The translations under genes were made by a program, and so were the position numbers. Shown one piece after another: positions 19,621 through 28,556 of a DNA stretch of 64,000 bases (positions are counted from its first letter, which is position 1; every line of letters starts with the position of its first letter). The DNA lies in assembly GCA_010912705.1 (NCBI GenBank), contig POWB01000006.1, positions 85,854 through 149,853 of the forward strand, in the 5' to 3' direction. This DNA comes from Halochromatium sp. (GTDB lineage Bacteria > Pseudomonadota > Gammaproteobacteria > Chromatiales > Chromatiaceae). The notes below the pieces were generated by a model. The model saw only the letters and a list, made by a program, of their open reading frames with translations, did no database searches and was not told the DNA's origin.

Positions 19621-20088
19621 ATGAAAGTGCGTGATGTGATGAGTACCTCGGTGCGATCGGTCAAACCCGACACCAAGGTTGTTGAGGTTGCGTCCTTGAT
19701 GTGCCTATTTCGGTTTCATGGCGTGCCGGTGGTGGACGAGGAGAACCATCTGGTCGGCATCATCGCGGAGAAGGATATGCTGCATAGCCTGTTCCCGACC
19801 GTGGACGCTCTGATGACGGAAGGCATGCACTCGGTCGATATGGATCGTCAGATGGGCCGCTATGGTGAGACCTTAGAGAAGCGTGTCGATGAGCTGATGA
19901 CCAAAAATCCCATCTCGGTCGATCCCGACATGCATCTGCTGCGTGCCGCGACGATCATGATCAAGAACAATTTCCGACGGATTCCGATCGCTGAGAAGGA
20001 TGGCACCCTGATCGGCATGCTGAGTCTGGGAGATGTTCACAAGGCGATCTTCCATGCGAACATGACGGGGACCCTGAAGACCTCCTAG
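19621..20088 (+). CDS. tandem CBS-domain protein
   Basis: A 155-residue soluble protein made of two CBS motifs (MKVRDVMSTSVRSVKPDTKV and VDELMTKNPISVDPDMHLL), each ending in the usual GIIAEKDM or GMLSLGDV element. CBS pairs bind adenosyl ligands such as AMP or ATP and regulate partner proteins. ATG at 19621 has GGAGG nine bases upstream. It is the first ordinary gene after the island and is followed by an ion-channel gene 130 bases on; a regulatory link between them is possible but unproven. Confidence 0.92.
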   Translation: MKVRDVMSTSVRSVKPDTKVVEVASLMCLFRFHGVPVVDEENHLVGIIAEKDMLHSLFPTVDALMTEGMHSVDMDRQMGRYGETLEKRVDELMTKNPISVDPDMHLLRAATIMIKNNFRRIPIAEKDGTLIGMLSLGDVHKAIFHANMTGTLKTS

Positions 20089-20220
20089 CTCGACTGTCAC
20101 TCAAGCCAACCTAAGCAGATCGCACGCGGTCGACCAGCGCGGCGACCTGCTTCAGGTCGATGATTTTTGGCAGCCGCTGAGGATGCAGAAGAGCGGCGTG
20201 GCTCAACGATGGAGATGCGG

Positions 20221-21372
20221 ATGCGTGATGCGCTGACTGGGCTCCTGCTCGTGCCGGTGCTCTGGTGGGCAGGCCTGGTTCATGCCCAGGTCGATGCCTC
20301 GATCGATGCCCCGATCGATGCCCAGATCGATACAATAGGTGCAACGCCCGCGATGCAGGCGGCCGAGACCGATCCGCCTGCTGCAATGATCATCGCGACT
20401 CGACAAGCGCCGCCGTTTGCCTTTAGGGGGGCCGACGGCCAATGGTCCGGGATTGCGATCGAGCTTTGGAATCAGATCGCCGAGAAGCATGGATTTGAGT
20501 TCCAGTACACCGAGCTCGGGTTGACTGAGATGCTGGAGGCAACCGCTGCGGGTCGTGTTGATGGTGCTGTGGCGGCACTCACCATCACCAGCGATCGCGA
20601 GCAGTTGCTCGATTTCTCGCATTCGTTTCACGCCTCCGGGCTGGCGATCGCGGTGCCGCAGCGTAGCAGTCATCTGCTGGCGCTGCTCTCAGGATTCCTG
20701 TCACCGAGCTTCTTGGCTGTGATCGGTGCGCTGCTGGCGCTGTTAACGACGGTCGGGGTGTTAATCTGGCTGGCGGAGCGGCGGGCGAACGCCCAGTTTC
20801 ATCGTCACCCCTTATCCGGGATCGGTTCTGGACTCTGGTGGTCGGCGGTGACGATGACCACTGTTGGCTATGGGGATAAGGCGCCAACGACCTTGCTCGG
20901 GCGGTCGATCGGCATGGTCTGGATGTTTGCGGGCTTGATTGCGATCTCGACCTTCACCGCGGCGATGACCACGGCCTTGACCTTAAATGAGCTAGATAGC
21001 TCGATCAGCGGCGTTGATGACCTGCGCTTGAAGCGTGTTTTGGCGTTGAGCGGGAGTACCAGCGACCACTTTCTCACAGACCAGGGGATTCGCCATCGAA
21101 CCCTCAATGACCTGTCTGAGGCGCTCGCGCAGCTCGCCGATGGTAAGGCCGATGCCGTGGTGCATGATGCGCCGATCCTGCGTTTTGAGATCGCCGAGGC
21201 TTTCGCGCATCAGTTGCGGGTCTTGCCTTTTCTGCTGCGACGCCAGCAGTATGGGATTGCATTGCCGCCGGATAGCGAGTTCCGTGAGCCGGCTAATATC
21301 ACCTTGCTCGAGCTGATCCGCTCCGATACCTGGATCAAAATCTTGGATCGCTATCTGGGGCCTGAGCACTGA
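20221..21372 (+). CDS. GluR0-like ligand-gated potassium channel (prokaryotic ionotropic glutamate receptor)
   Basis: A 383-residue channel with the layout of GluR0. A signal peptide (LLLVPVLWWAGLVHA) is followed by a 12-bp repeat region. Lobe S1 of a solute-binding domain comes next (APPFAFRGADGQWSGIAIEL, then GRVDGAVAALTITSDREQ). A first TM helix (FLAVIGALLALLTTVGVLIW), a pore loop with the potassium filter TVGYGD, and a second TM helix (IGMVWMFAGLIAISTFTAAM) follow. Lobe S2 (GKADAVVHDAPILRFEIAEA) closes the protein. Ligand is probably an amino acid. ATG 20221 has GGAG six bases upstream; ATG 20209 is also in frame. Confidence 0.88.
   Translation: MRDALTGLLLVPVLWWAGLVHAQVDASIDAPIDAQIDTIGATPAMQAAETDPPAAMIIATRQAPPFAFRGADGQWSGIAIELWNQIAEKHGFEFQYTELGLTEMLEATAAGRVDGAVAALTITSDREQLLDFSHSFHASGLAIAVPQRSSHLLALLSGFLSPSFLAVIGALLALLTTVGVLIWLAERRANAQFHRHPLSGIGSGLWWSAVTMTTVGYGDKAPTTLLGRSIGMVWMFAGLIAISTFTAAMTTALTLNELDSSISGVDDLRLKRVLALSGSTSDHFLTDQGIRHRTLNDLSEALAQLADGKADAVVHDAPILRFEIAEAFAHQLRVLPFLLRRQQYGIALPPDSEFREPANITLLELIRSDTWIKILDRYLGPEH
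20290..20336. repeat. 12-bp tandem repeats in the GluR0-like gene
   Basis: About four units of 12 bases built on GATCGATGCC (the middle ones GATCGATGCCCC and GATCGATGCCCA) encode the D-A-S-I, D-A-P-I, D-A-Q-I series just after the signal peptide. Confidence 0.85.
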
Positions 21373-21541
21373 TCATCGCTGTTGCACAGGTTTTGTAGAC
21401 TCTTATGGCCTGGTTGCTGCAGGTTCACTTGAGCCGATAAACTGGTCTTTTCTCTCAGGTCTTCTCTCGGTCTCTACGCAGTTTAGCTGCCACGCCCTGC
21501 AATCGCCGGTGCTCACAACCGCTTGATCCAAAACCATCAAT

Positions 21542-24409
21542 ATGACATTGAAGAACAGCCCCTTGGTGTTGCTGCTATGGTTGGCTTTACTGCCAGCGTT
21601 ACCACTCTGGGCTCAGGAGACGGCAACGCCAGCGCCGGCATCCCCGGTCGCGGAGCAAGAAGCTGAAGGCGTCCAGGCCCAGGCTGGACAGACTGCTCAG
21701 GAGGGCTCGCCGGTTGCCGCGCAGGGGGCTGATGCGCTCGCGTTTAATCCGGCTGCGATCGGGCTCCCTAAGCTGCCGCAGCCGATGCTGTCGGTGGTGG
21801 ATTTTCAGATCACACTCGACTTGATCGATACGCGGATCACCGAGCAGGAGGCCGCGCTGGAGGCTGCTCAGGCTTCTGCTCAGGCTGCGGCTGCGGCAGC
21901 CGAGGCTCAGGAAGCCGCAGAGGTCGAGACTGAGAAGGAGCGCAGGGCGAGCGGCGCTGACGATGCCAGCCAGACCGCTGCTGATGCCGGCCAGACCGCT
22001 GCTGAGGCTGAGGCCGTCACAGCCTCTGAAGCCCAAGCGGATGCGGCTGCCGGTGTTGAAGCGGTTGATGCGGAGCTCGCGCTCAGTGCGCTCGAAGAGA
22101 CTGCCGTGCGGATCAGTAAAAAGATCGATGCGCTGCGTGATTTGCGGGTTGTCGTGCAGCGGCGGGCAACGCTCACTGGGCGCCTGGAGACGCTCGCCGC
22201 TGATGTTGCCGAGAGACGCCAGCAGCTCGAGGTGCTTGAGCGCGATGGGGTGGCCTTAGAGCCGCCATACCCCATCTCACTGCTCGACCAGCTGCAGGCC
22301 GAGCTGTCCTTGATCGAGGCGGTCGAGGATGTCGCTGAGACACGCATCGAGACCGCAACTCGACGTCTGAATGCGGCTGAGAAGGTGCTGAGCACGGCCG
22401 TGCGTGAGCGCCGCACGGTCCGCGATCGACTCACTGCAGCCGAGAGAGGCGGGGTCAGCCCGGCCGAGCGCGCCCCTTTAGAAGAGGCGCTTGAGCTGGC
22501 ACGCCTGAATGAGCTGCTGGCTCGGCAACGGTTGGCTGCTGACCGCAGTGGGGTCGAGCTAGCACGTCACGAGGACCGACTTGCAGAGACCAAACAGGCG
22601 TTGCTGACCGCACGCATCCATTTTCTCGGGGAGCGCACTGAGCTTTCACGGGAGGCGCTCGATCAACGTCTCGCCGAGCTGACGGCCGCCGAGGAGAAGC
22701 TCAATGCACAGATCGAGGCCCTGCAGCGTACCGGCGATCAGGCCGAGTCGGCCTTGTATCAGGCGCAGCAGCGGTTGGCCGAGGCCGCTGACGATGCCGA
22801 CCAGTTGGCCTCGAAGGAGTGGGTCGCGGCGCGCCAGTCCGAGCTGGATGCGGCGCGCGCCAGTGTTGATGCATTAACCACAGCTGTGGCGAATCTGGGG
22901 CGGATGCGGACGCTCTGGGAGCAACGCTATCGGCTCATGAATGCCCCTGAGTCATTAGATCTTGCGGTACTTCTGCGGCGGATCATCATGGATGCGCAAG
23001 CGGCACGCGCCGAAAAAGACGACGTCGAAGGGCGCCTGAATGCACTGCGCTCCATTCAACTCGCGCAGACCCGGCGTTTGCGCGATCCGGAACTCAGCAA
23101 ATCCGTGCGCGAGGCAATGGCCGTCCGCAGCCAAGCGCATGAACTGGTCGAGGGCTATGGTCGTGAGCTGCTCGAGGTTCAGGATGAGCTGATCGCGCTG
23201 CTGGAAGGGATGCGCCCCCAGGTTGAGGCCTTGGTGCAAGCGCAGACGCTGTCATTGCAGCTGCTGCAGGCACAAGAGGCGCTTAGCACCTGGTGGGATG
23301 CCGAGGTACTGGTGATTGATGATCAGAGCATCCGGGTGCGCGAGCTAACCACCGCGGTTGCGATGTTCGTGGTGGTGATCTTCGTCGTCTCGCTGGTGCG
23401 GATGGGTGCAGGTCGCGCACTGAAGCGGCGTAAGGCAAAGAGCCCGACTGCGTCGCATGGCGATTTTCGCCTAGCGCTCTCGGCCATCGCTGGTAATACC
23501 AATCAGCTGTTCGTTCTGATCGCTGCCTTCTATGTCGCGATGGTCTTCTCTGGCCTGGCCAGCCCGACGGTCAAGGACTGGCTCTGGACGCTGTTGGTGG
23601 TGGCCTTTTATATCCAGCTCGGTATCTGGGCCAATGCTGCGATGGTCGACTATTTCAACCGTCGACGCACACGTCAGGAGATGCTTGATCCCTCAACCGT
23701 CACCGGCTACGGGCTGTTGATGTTCTTTCTGCGGGTAGGCATCTGGATCACTGTCGTTGTCTCGTTGTTGGCCTATTTTAAGTATCCCGTTGCTGGTTTG
23801 GTCGGCGCGCTTGGCGTTGGTAGTTTGGCGATCGCTTTTGCGGTGCAGAACATCCTCGGCGATGTCTTTAGCTCGATGGCGATCATCCTGGATAAGCCGT
23901 TCCGCGTCGGTGATTTCGTGATGTCCGGCCAGACCCTTGGCGTGATTGAGCACATTGGCGTCAAGACGACGCGTATCCGCAGTCTCTCCGGTGAGCAAGT
24001 GGTGCTCTCGAATAGTGACCTGCTCAACAGCCGCATCCATAACTTCAAGCATTTCAAGGAGCGGCGTATTGCCTTCAAGCTCCGTGTGACCTACCAGACC
24101 CCGCGTCATCTGATTGAGCAGATTCCGGTGATGATCCGCGAGGTGATCGAGGGCGTGCCGAAGGCGCGCTTCGATCGTGCCCATTTCGCCGAGTATGGGG
24201 AATTTGCGTTGATCTTCGAGGCCGTTTACTACGTGCTGAGCCCGGACTACACGCTCTATATGGACGTGCAGCAGGCGATTAATCTTGGCATTCACCAGCG
24301 CTTCGAAGAGGCTGGCGTGGCCTTTGCCTACCCAACCCAGGAGCTGCTGCTGCGGCGTTTACTTCCGTTCGACGCGGCCAGCGCCGCGACCATTGATCAC
24401 CCAGCTTGA
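21542..24409 (+). CDS. large MscS-family mechanosensitive channel (MscK/KefA-like)
   Basis: A 955-residue inner-membrane channel that would release solutes on hypo-osmotic shock. A signal peptide (LLLWLALLPALPLWA) leads to some 550 periplasmic residues, largely Ala/Glu-rich coiled coil. Several TM helices come after residue 600. The MscS pore helix lies in GLVGALGVGSLAIAFAVQN, followed by the beta domain (DKPFRVGDFVMSGQTLGVIE and TTRIRSLSGEQVVLSNSDL). The N-terminal domain is repetitive (A-S-Q-T-A-A-D-A-G-Q-T-A-A). A second, larger channel of this kind is at 38626-42366. Confidence 0.92.
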   Translation: MTLKNSPLVLLLWLALLPALPLWAQETATPAPASPVAEQEAEGVQAQAGQTAQEGSPVAAQGADALAFNPAAIGLPKLPQPMLSVVDFQITLDLIDTRITEQEAALEAAQASAQAAAAAAEAQEAAEVETEKERRASGADDASQTAADAGQTAAEAEAVTASEAQADAAAGVEAVDAELALSALEETAVRISKKIDALRDLRVVVQRRATLTGRLETLAADVAERRQQLEVLERDGVALEPPYPISLLDQLQAELSLIEAVEDVAETRIETATRRLNAAEKVLSTAVRERRTVRDRLTAAERGGVSPAERAPLEEALELARLNELLARQRLAADRSGVELARHEDRLAETKQALLTARIHFLGERTELSREALDQRLAELTAAEEKLNAQIEALQRTGDQAESALYQAQQRLAEAADDADQLASKEWVAARQSELDAARASVDALTTAVANLGRMRTLWEQRYRLMNAPESLDLAVLLRRIIMDAQAARAEKDDVEGRLNALRSIQLAQTRRLRDPELSKSVREAMAVRSQAHELVEGYGRELLEVQDELIALLEGMRPQVEALVQAQTLSLQLLQAQEALSTWWDAEVLVIDDQSIRVRELTTAVAMFVVVIFVVSLVRMGAGRALKRRKAKSPTASHGDFRLALSAIAGNTNQLFVLIAAFYVAMVFSGLASPTVKDWLWTLLVVAFYIQLGIWANAAMVDYFNRRRTRQEMLDPSTVTGYGLLMFFLRVGIWITVVVSLLAYFKYPVAGLVGALGVGSLAIAFAVQNILGDVFSSMAIILDKPFRVGDFVMSGQTLGVIEHIGVKTTRIRSLSGEQVVLSNSDLLNSRIHNFKHFKERRIAFKLRVTYQTPRHLIEQIPVMIREVIEGVPKARFDRAHFAEYGEFALIFEAVYYVLSPDYTLYMDVQQAINLGIHQRFEEAGVAFAYPTQELLLRRLLPFDAASAATIDHPA

Positions 24410-24590
24410 GGGCAAACGAAAATCCTACCCAATTTGGTACGAGCTTTCCGGCAGTCGTCTAAGAACGGCGGTCGTTGCCGCTCGCGAGGGCGGCTGCTAA
24501 GCTCAGGCGGCCTCTTGTGGCGGATCGGCGCTGAATGATGCGATGCGTCCGCTGCTCAATCAATGATTTATGGCTACACCGGAGAGAACA

Positions 24591-25100
24591 ATGAGTGATT
24601 TAGTGGTGGTCTCGTTTCCGAGTCAGGAGCTTGCATTTGAGCTTCGCGCCGAATTGGCCAAGATGCAGAAGGCCTATCTGATCGATATCGAGGATATTGT
24701 CGTTGCGACGCGCGACGAGAGGGGCAAGGTCAAGCTCCATCAGGCCGTCAATCTGACCAGTGCCGGTGCAGTCGGTGGCGGCTTCTGGGGGATGCTGATC
24801 GGGCTGTTATTCCTGAATCCATTGCTCGGCGCAGCCATTGGGGCTGGTGCCGGAGCCTTGTCTGGCCGCTTTACCGACATCGGCATCAATGACGAGTTTA
24901 TGAAAGGGCTGGCGCAGCATTTCCAGCCCGGTTGCTCTGCCGTCTTTGTCCTGGTGCGCAAGGTGACGGCTGACAAGGTCCTTGAAGGCTTGTCTGAGTT
25001 TCGCGGCAAGGGTAAGGTTCTGCAGACCTCGCTCGAGAAGGATCGCGAAGACACGCTGCGTGAGTTCTTAGAGTCTCAATCTGGAGAGGCGTCTGCCTGA
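24591..25100 (+). CDS. DUF1269 membrane protein
   Basis: A 169-residue protein of the DUF1269 family. The start MSDLVVVSFPSQELAFEL is characteristic, then IVVATRDERGKVKLHQ, a Gly-rich membrane hairpin (GGGFWGMLIGLLFLNPLLGA and AIGAGAGALSGRFTD) and a soluble C-terminus (SAVFVLVRKVTADKVLEGL). ATG 24591 follows GGAGAG. The function of the family is unknown; the glycine-zipper-like hairpin suggests membrane association. Confidence 0.92.
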   Translation: MSDLVVVSFPSQELAFELRAELAKMQKAYLIDIEDIVVATRDERGKVKLHQAVNLTSAGAVGGGFWGMLIGLLFLNPLLGAAIGAGAGALSGRFTDIGINDEFMKGLAQHFQPGCSAVFVLVRKVTADKVLEGLSEFRGKGKVLQTSLEKDREDTLREFLESQSGEASA

Positions 25101-25161
25101 TCTGGCCGTATCATCAAGCGGCGTGATGGCGCCGCGCGTACTCTGATCCTGAGGAAAGCCG

Positions 25162-26397
25162 ATGGAGCTCAGTGAAGGCATCTTACGCATCGATTCGTTC
25201 CTGGCCGTGACCATCGGCATCCTCGTGCTCTTCGTCGGGAAGCGGCTGAATGACCGGATTCGGCTGCTGCGCGAGCTGAGCATCCCGGAGCCAGTGACCG
25301 GTGGCCTGCTGTTCTCTGTGCTGTTTGCGCTGGTCTATCTCGGCTCTGGCTATGCGGTCGAGTTCGAGCTGCGGGCGCGCGATATCTTACTGGTGTACTT
25401 TTTTACCACCATCGGCATCAATGCACGCGCTGTGGATCTGCTCGCCGGTGGTCGGCCGCTGCTGATCCTGCTGGCGATCACCATCGGCTTCATGTTCGCG
25501 CAGAATCTGACCGGCGTCGGTGTCGCCTCAGCCTTTGATCTCTCTGGTGCGGTTGGGGTGCTCGGCGGGAGCGTCTCGCTGATCGGTGGTCACGGGACCA
25601 CCATTGCCTGGGCGCCATCGATTGCCGAGGGGTTCGGGATCGAGAACGCGATGGAGATTGGCATCGCGAGCGCCACCTTTGGGCTGATCCTCGCCAGTCT
25701 GATGGGCGGCCCGATCGCGCGTTACCTGATCACTCGCCATCAGCTCTCGCCTTCAATGGGGTCGGAGCAGGACGTGCAGGAGGTTGGCTTGTCGGTCGAG
25801 CAGCAAAAAGAAGGGATCGGCCATCTCGACTTTCTCTCTGCGGTGCTCGCGATCCATGTCGCCATCATTCTGGGCGTCTTCCTCAACGAGGCGATTGCAG
25901 AATTCGGCCTCAAGCTGCCGCTGTTCGTGACCTGCCTGTTTGCTGGCATCCTGTTGACCAACCTTGTGCCGGCGAAGCTGTACCGAGCCTTGAGCATCAG
26001 CTGGCCATCGCGCAGTGCAGCGGTTGCGCTGATTGCTGACATTGCTCTGGGCGCTTTCCTCGCGATGTCGCTGATGAGTATGCAGCTCTGGACCCTAGCT
26101 GGTCTCGCGTTGCCGATCTTCAGTATCCTTGCGGCGCAGTTTGTGCTGGCGGTCACCGTGACCGTCTTCATCCTGTTCCCGTTGATGGGGCGCGATTACA
26201 ATGCCGCTGTGGTCGCCTCTGGCTTCGGTGGTGTCACCCTCGGCTCGACGCCAACGGCGATGGCGAACATGGCCGCAGTGACCCATCGCTACGGACCCTC
26301 GCACCAGGCCTTCATCATCGTGCCACTGGTCTCGGCCTTTTTCATCGATCTGACCAACGCGCTGATCATACCCTTTTTCCTGCAGACCTTTGCTTAG
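25162..26397 (+). CDS. gltS: sodium/glutamate symporter GltS
   Basis: A 411-residue sodium-coupled glutamate importer with about ten TM helices. Recognisable pieces include FVGKRLNDRIRLLRELSIPE with the P-E-P-V-T-G-G-L box, GGSVSLIGGHGTTIAW in the first half, and its inverted-repeat counterpart GFGGVTLGSTPTAMANMAAV in the second half. The start at 25162 follows GAGGAAAG. It lies just downstream of a glutamate-receptor-type channel and two membrane genes; a shared theme of glutamate or osmotic balance is inference. Confidence 0.95.
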   Translation: MELSEGILRIDSFLAVTIGILVLFVGKRLNDRIRLLRELSIPEPVTGGLLFSVLFALVYLGSGYAVEFELRARDILLVYFFTTIGINARAVDLLAGGRPLLILLAITIGFMFAQNLTGVGVASAFDLSGAVGVLGGSVSLIGGHGTTIAWAPSIAEGFGIENAMEIGIASATFGLILASLMGGPIARYLITRHQLSPSMGSEQDVQEVGLSVEQQKEGIGHLDFLSAVLAIHVAIILGVFLNEAIAEFGLKLPLFVTCLFAGILLTNLVPAKLYRALSISWPSRSAAVALIADIALGAFLAMSLMSMQLWTLAGLALPIFSILAAQFVLAVTVTVFILFPLMGRDYNAAVVASGFGGVTLGSTPTAMANMAAVTHRYGPSHQAFIIVPLVSAFFIDLTNALIIPFFLQTFA

Positions 26398-26499
26398 CCA
26401 GACCAGCAAATCCACCGGTATGTCGAAGGCGCGCCTGCGCGAGGACCGGCAGCGAGGTGGCCGGCGATGGGCTGCCTCCGATTCACTGCCAGCAGCGGG

Positions 26500-26844
26500 T
26501 CAAAAGGTCTTACCGTCGAACCCGAACAGATGCCTTGGCGGTGATGCGAATTCGATGTAGACCCGACTGGAGGGGACCTCGAGGGTCTCTTGCAACAGGT
26601 CGCAGAGTGCCGCCGAGAGTGCTGGGGTCTGATCCTCTGGCAAGCCTAGGCTCTTGAGCTCGAGGAAGGCGAGGGGACTGGTATCGCCGCCAAAGCACAT
26701 GGCCGGGGTTGGCTCCAGGATCACCATGACATAGCGCTCCGGCTTGCCGAGCAGCTCGGCGACATGGGCGGAGGCGCGTTTGATGATCGACTCGGTCGCT
26801 GTCGACGCCAATGGGGCGTTGGTCTTGATGATGAGCGTAGGCAT
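26500..26844 (-). CDS. MIF-family tautomerase
   Basis: A 114-residue protein of the macrophage-migration-inhibitory-factor family. The mature N-terminus MPTLIIKTNAPL would expose Pro2, the catalytic base of these tautomerases. VMVILEPTPAMCFGGDTSPLA and VYIEFASPPRHLFGFDGKTF match the family's strand and C-terminal segments. Members form trimers and tautomerise phenylpyruvate-like enols; the physiological substrate in bacteria is unclear. It converges on gltS and follows the AI-2E transporter gene by 38 bases on the same strand. Confidence 0.9.
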   Translation of the reverse strand: MPTLIIKTNAPLASTATESIIKRASAHVAELLGKPERYVMVILEPTPAMCFGGDTSPLAFLELKSLGLPEDQTPALSAALCDLLQETLEVPSSRVYIEFASPPRHLFGFDGKTF

Positions 26845-26881
26845 GGCAGGACTCGCTTGCGTGGGTTGCTTCAAGAACGAC

Positions 26882-27991
26882 TCAGTGTTCGTGATCAGCC
26901 GGCTCATCCATGGCCACCGCATCCAGCACCGGCTGATTGACCTGCTCGGGCGGGGGCATCTTCTCGACCTCCGGCCCGAGGAGGATGGCGATCGGGCGCG
27001 TGGTTGGGCTGGCATCCAGCGCGATGACCAGGGTTACCGTGAGCGGCACAGCGAGGAACATGCCGACACTGCCGAACAGCCAGCCCCAGAACAACAGCGC
27101 CAAGAACACCGCCAGGGTCGAGATACCGAGTCCCTTGCCCATGATGCGTGGCTCAATGATGTTGCCGATGGCGGTGTTGATGATCAGATAGCCGATGATG
27201 ACCATCAGGGCGGTCGAGAGGTCGGCCTGGATCAGTGCGAGCAAGGCCGGCGGGATCATCATGATGATGTTGCCGACCACCGGGATGAAGTTCAGGAAGA
27301 ACGCTAGGATGGCCCAGAAGATCGCAAAGTCGATACCGAGAAACCAGAGCAGGATGTAGGCACAGAGGCCGGTAGCGAAGCTGGTCGCGGCCTTGATCTG
27401 CATATAACGGTTGATCGAGCCGAACAGCCGACGGATGCGCTCTTCGCCCTCGGGCGTCAGCGAGAAGGCCGCATGCAGCTTGGCCCAGAGCGTTGGCGCC
27501 TCGAGCAGGATGAAGATCACCGTCAGCAGCACCAGCAAGCCAGTGGCGAAGATGCCACTGGCGTTCGATAAGAGCAGACGCACGCCGACCATGAGCTTGC
27601 TCGGGTCGAGCAGATTGGGAACCGCATCGCCTGAATTGTCCATGCCCGCCGCCTCGAGCCAGGTACCGAATTGGCTTGCAAGCAAGGTCAGGCGCTCTTG
27701 ATAAGATGGAATACTGTCGCGAAAGCCTTCAACGGCCCCGGAAGTCACCAGTGCCAGCAGGCTGCCGACGTCAAGGAGGACGAAGCCGATGACGACCAGT
27801 GCAGCCCATTTCGGCACACCCTTGCGCCGCATCCAACCCAATGCCGGGGTGACAACGATGGCGATGAAGGTTGCGAGCAGGATCGGCGCTAGCAGTGACG
27901 AGGCCATCTTGAGGACGGTGACGACCAAGGCGAAGGCGGCCGCGATGATCAGGCCACGTGCGGGAGCACTGAAATCTGAGAGTGCGTTCAT
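26882..27991 (-). CDS. AI-2E family transporter (PerM/YhhT-like)
   Basis: A 369-residue polytopic membrane protein with about eight helices. The N-terminus (FSAPARGLIIAAAFALVVTV) and the conserved C-terminal block (IIGYLIINTAIGNIIEPRIM, then GKGLGISTLAVFLALLFWGW) are typical of the family, as is GVPKWAALVVIGFVLLDVGS. Members have been linked to AI-2 export or sodium/proton exchange, so the substrate is uncertain. ATG 27991 is followed upstream by a long gene-free stretch shared with ilvB. Confidence 0.92.
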   Translation of the reverse strand: MNALSDFSAPARGLIIAAAFALVVTVLKMASSLLAPILLATFIAIVVTPALGWMRRKGVPKWAALVVIGFVLLDVGSLLALVTSGAVEGFRDSIPSYQERLTLLASQFGTWLEAAGMDNSGDAVPNLLDPSKLMVGVRLLLSNASGIFATGLLVLLTVIFILLEAPTLWAKLHAAFSLTPEGEERIRRLFGSINRYMQIKAATSFATGLCAYILLWFLGIDFAIFWAILAFFLNFIPVVGNIIMMIPPALLALIQADLSTALMVIIGYLIINTAIGNIIEPRIMGKGLGISTLAVFLALLFWGWLFGSVGMFLAVPLTVTLVIALDASPTTRPIAILLGPEVEKMPPPEQVNQPVLDAVAMDEPADHEH

Positions 27992-28556
27992 TGTGCCGGC
28001 GGACCTCTTGATGGCAAGCTGTTTGAGTGCAGACTGTACTGAGTAGCCCTAAGCCGAAAACCGATTCGGCGAGGTTCGCATTCTCTGCGATTGCGCTGAG
28101 CGGGTCCATCGATGCGACCCGCTTGCTCAACAGTTGTCCATTCTCGCTCAGCATTCTTTGTACTACATGCCTGCGATTCTGACATTAGCGGTGTTGATCT
28201 CGCCATCTTCCGAGAGGAGATTGATGGCTAGTGCGGATTGGCCGCGGAGGCTTGTCCGAAGTAGTTGACCTAGCGAGCGGTTGTTTAGTATTTTCGATCG
28301 TTTACCGCTGGGACTTGTTGGCTGGGCTTGCGTGGATGCCCGCTTGGTCGTGCGAGTGCACCTTGTTTCCAGCGCCGCATCGGCCTGCGCTACCTTGTCA
28401 AGCCTTTCGCAGCCCCTCAAATCTACGGTTTGGGCTAGGCATGGCGAGAGCCTTATGCTCGGCATCATTGACATCTCACCGGTCGCTGGGTCGGTGGCTG
28501 CGAGCCTGATCAGTTGTCTCGAGGCTACCCGCTCGGTCCCTATGGAGGACGCCTGC
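27992..28556. other. 565-base region upstream of ilvB, no firm gene
   Basis: The stretch separates the divergent AI-2E transporter gene and ilvB, so it holds both promoters. A short frame at 28167 begins M-P-A-I-L-T-L-A-V-L-I-S, rich in the branched-chain residues expected of an attenuation leader peptide. I could not find a clear terminator/antiterminator pair after it, so this stays a suggestion. The ilvB frame itself is open far upstream but shows no conserved residues before 28542. Confidence 0.4.

Noticed and set aside
19356..19634. 92-codon frame across the right edge of the island
   Set aside because: Starts well but then becomes random residues and ends inside the CBS gene; at most a scrap.
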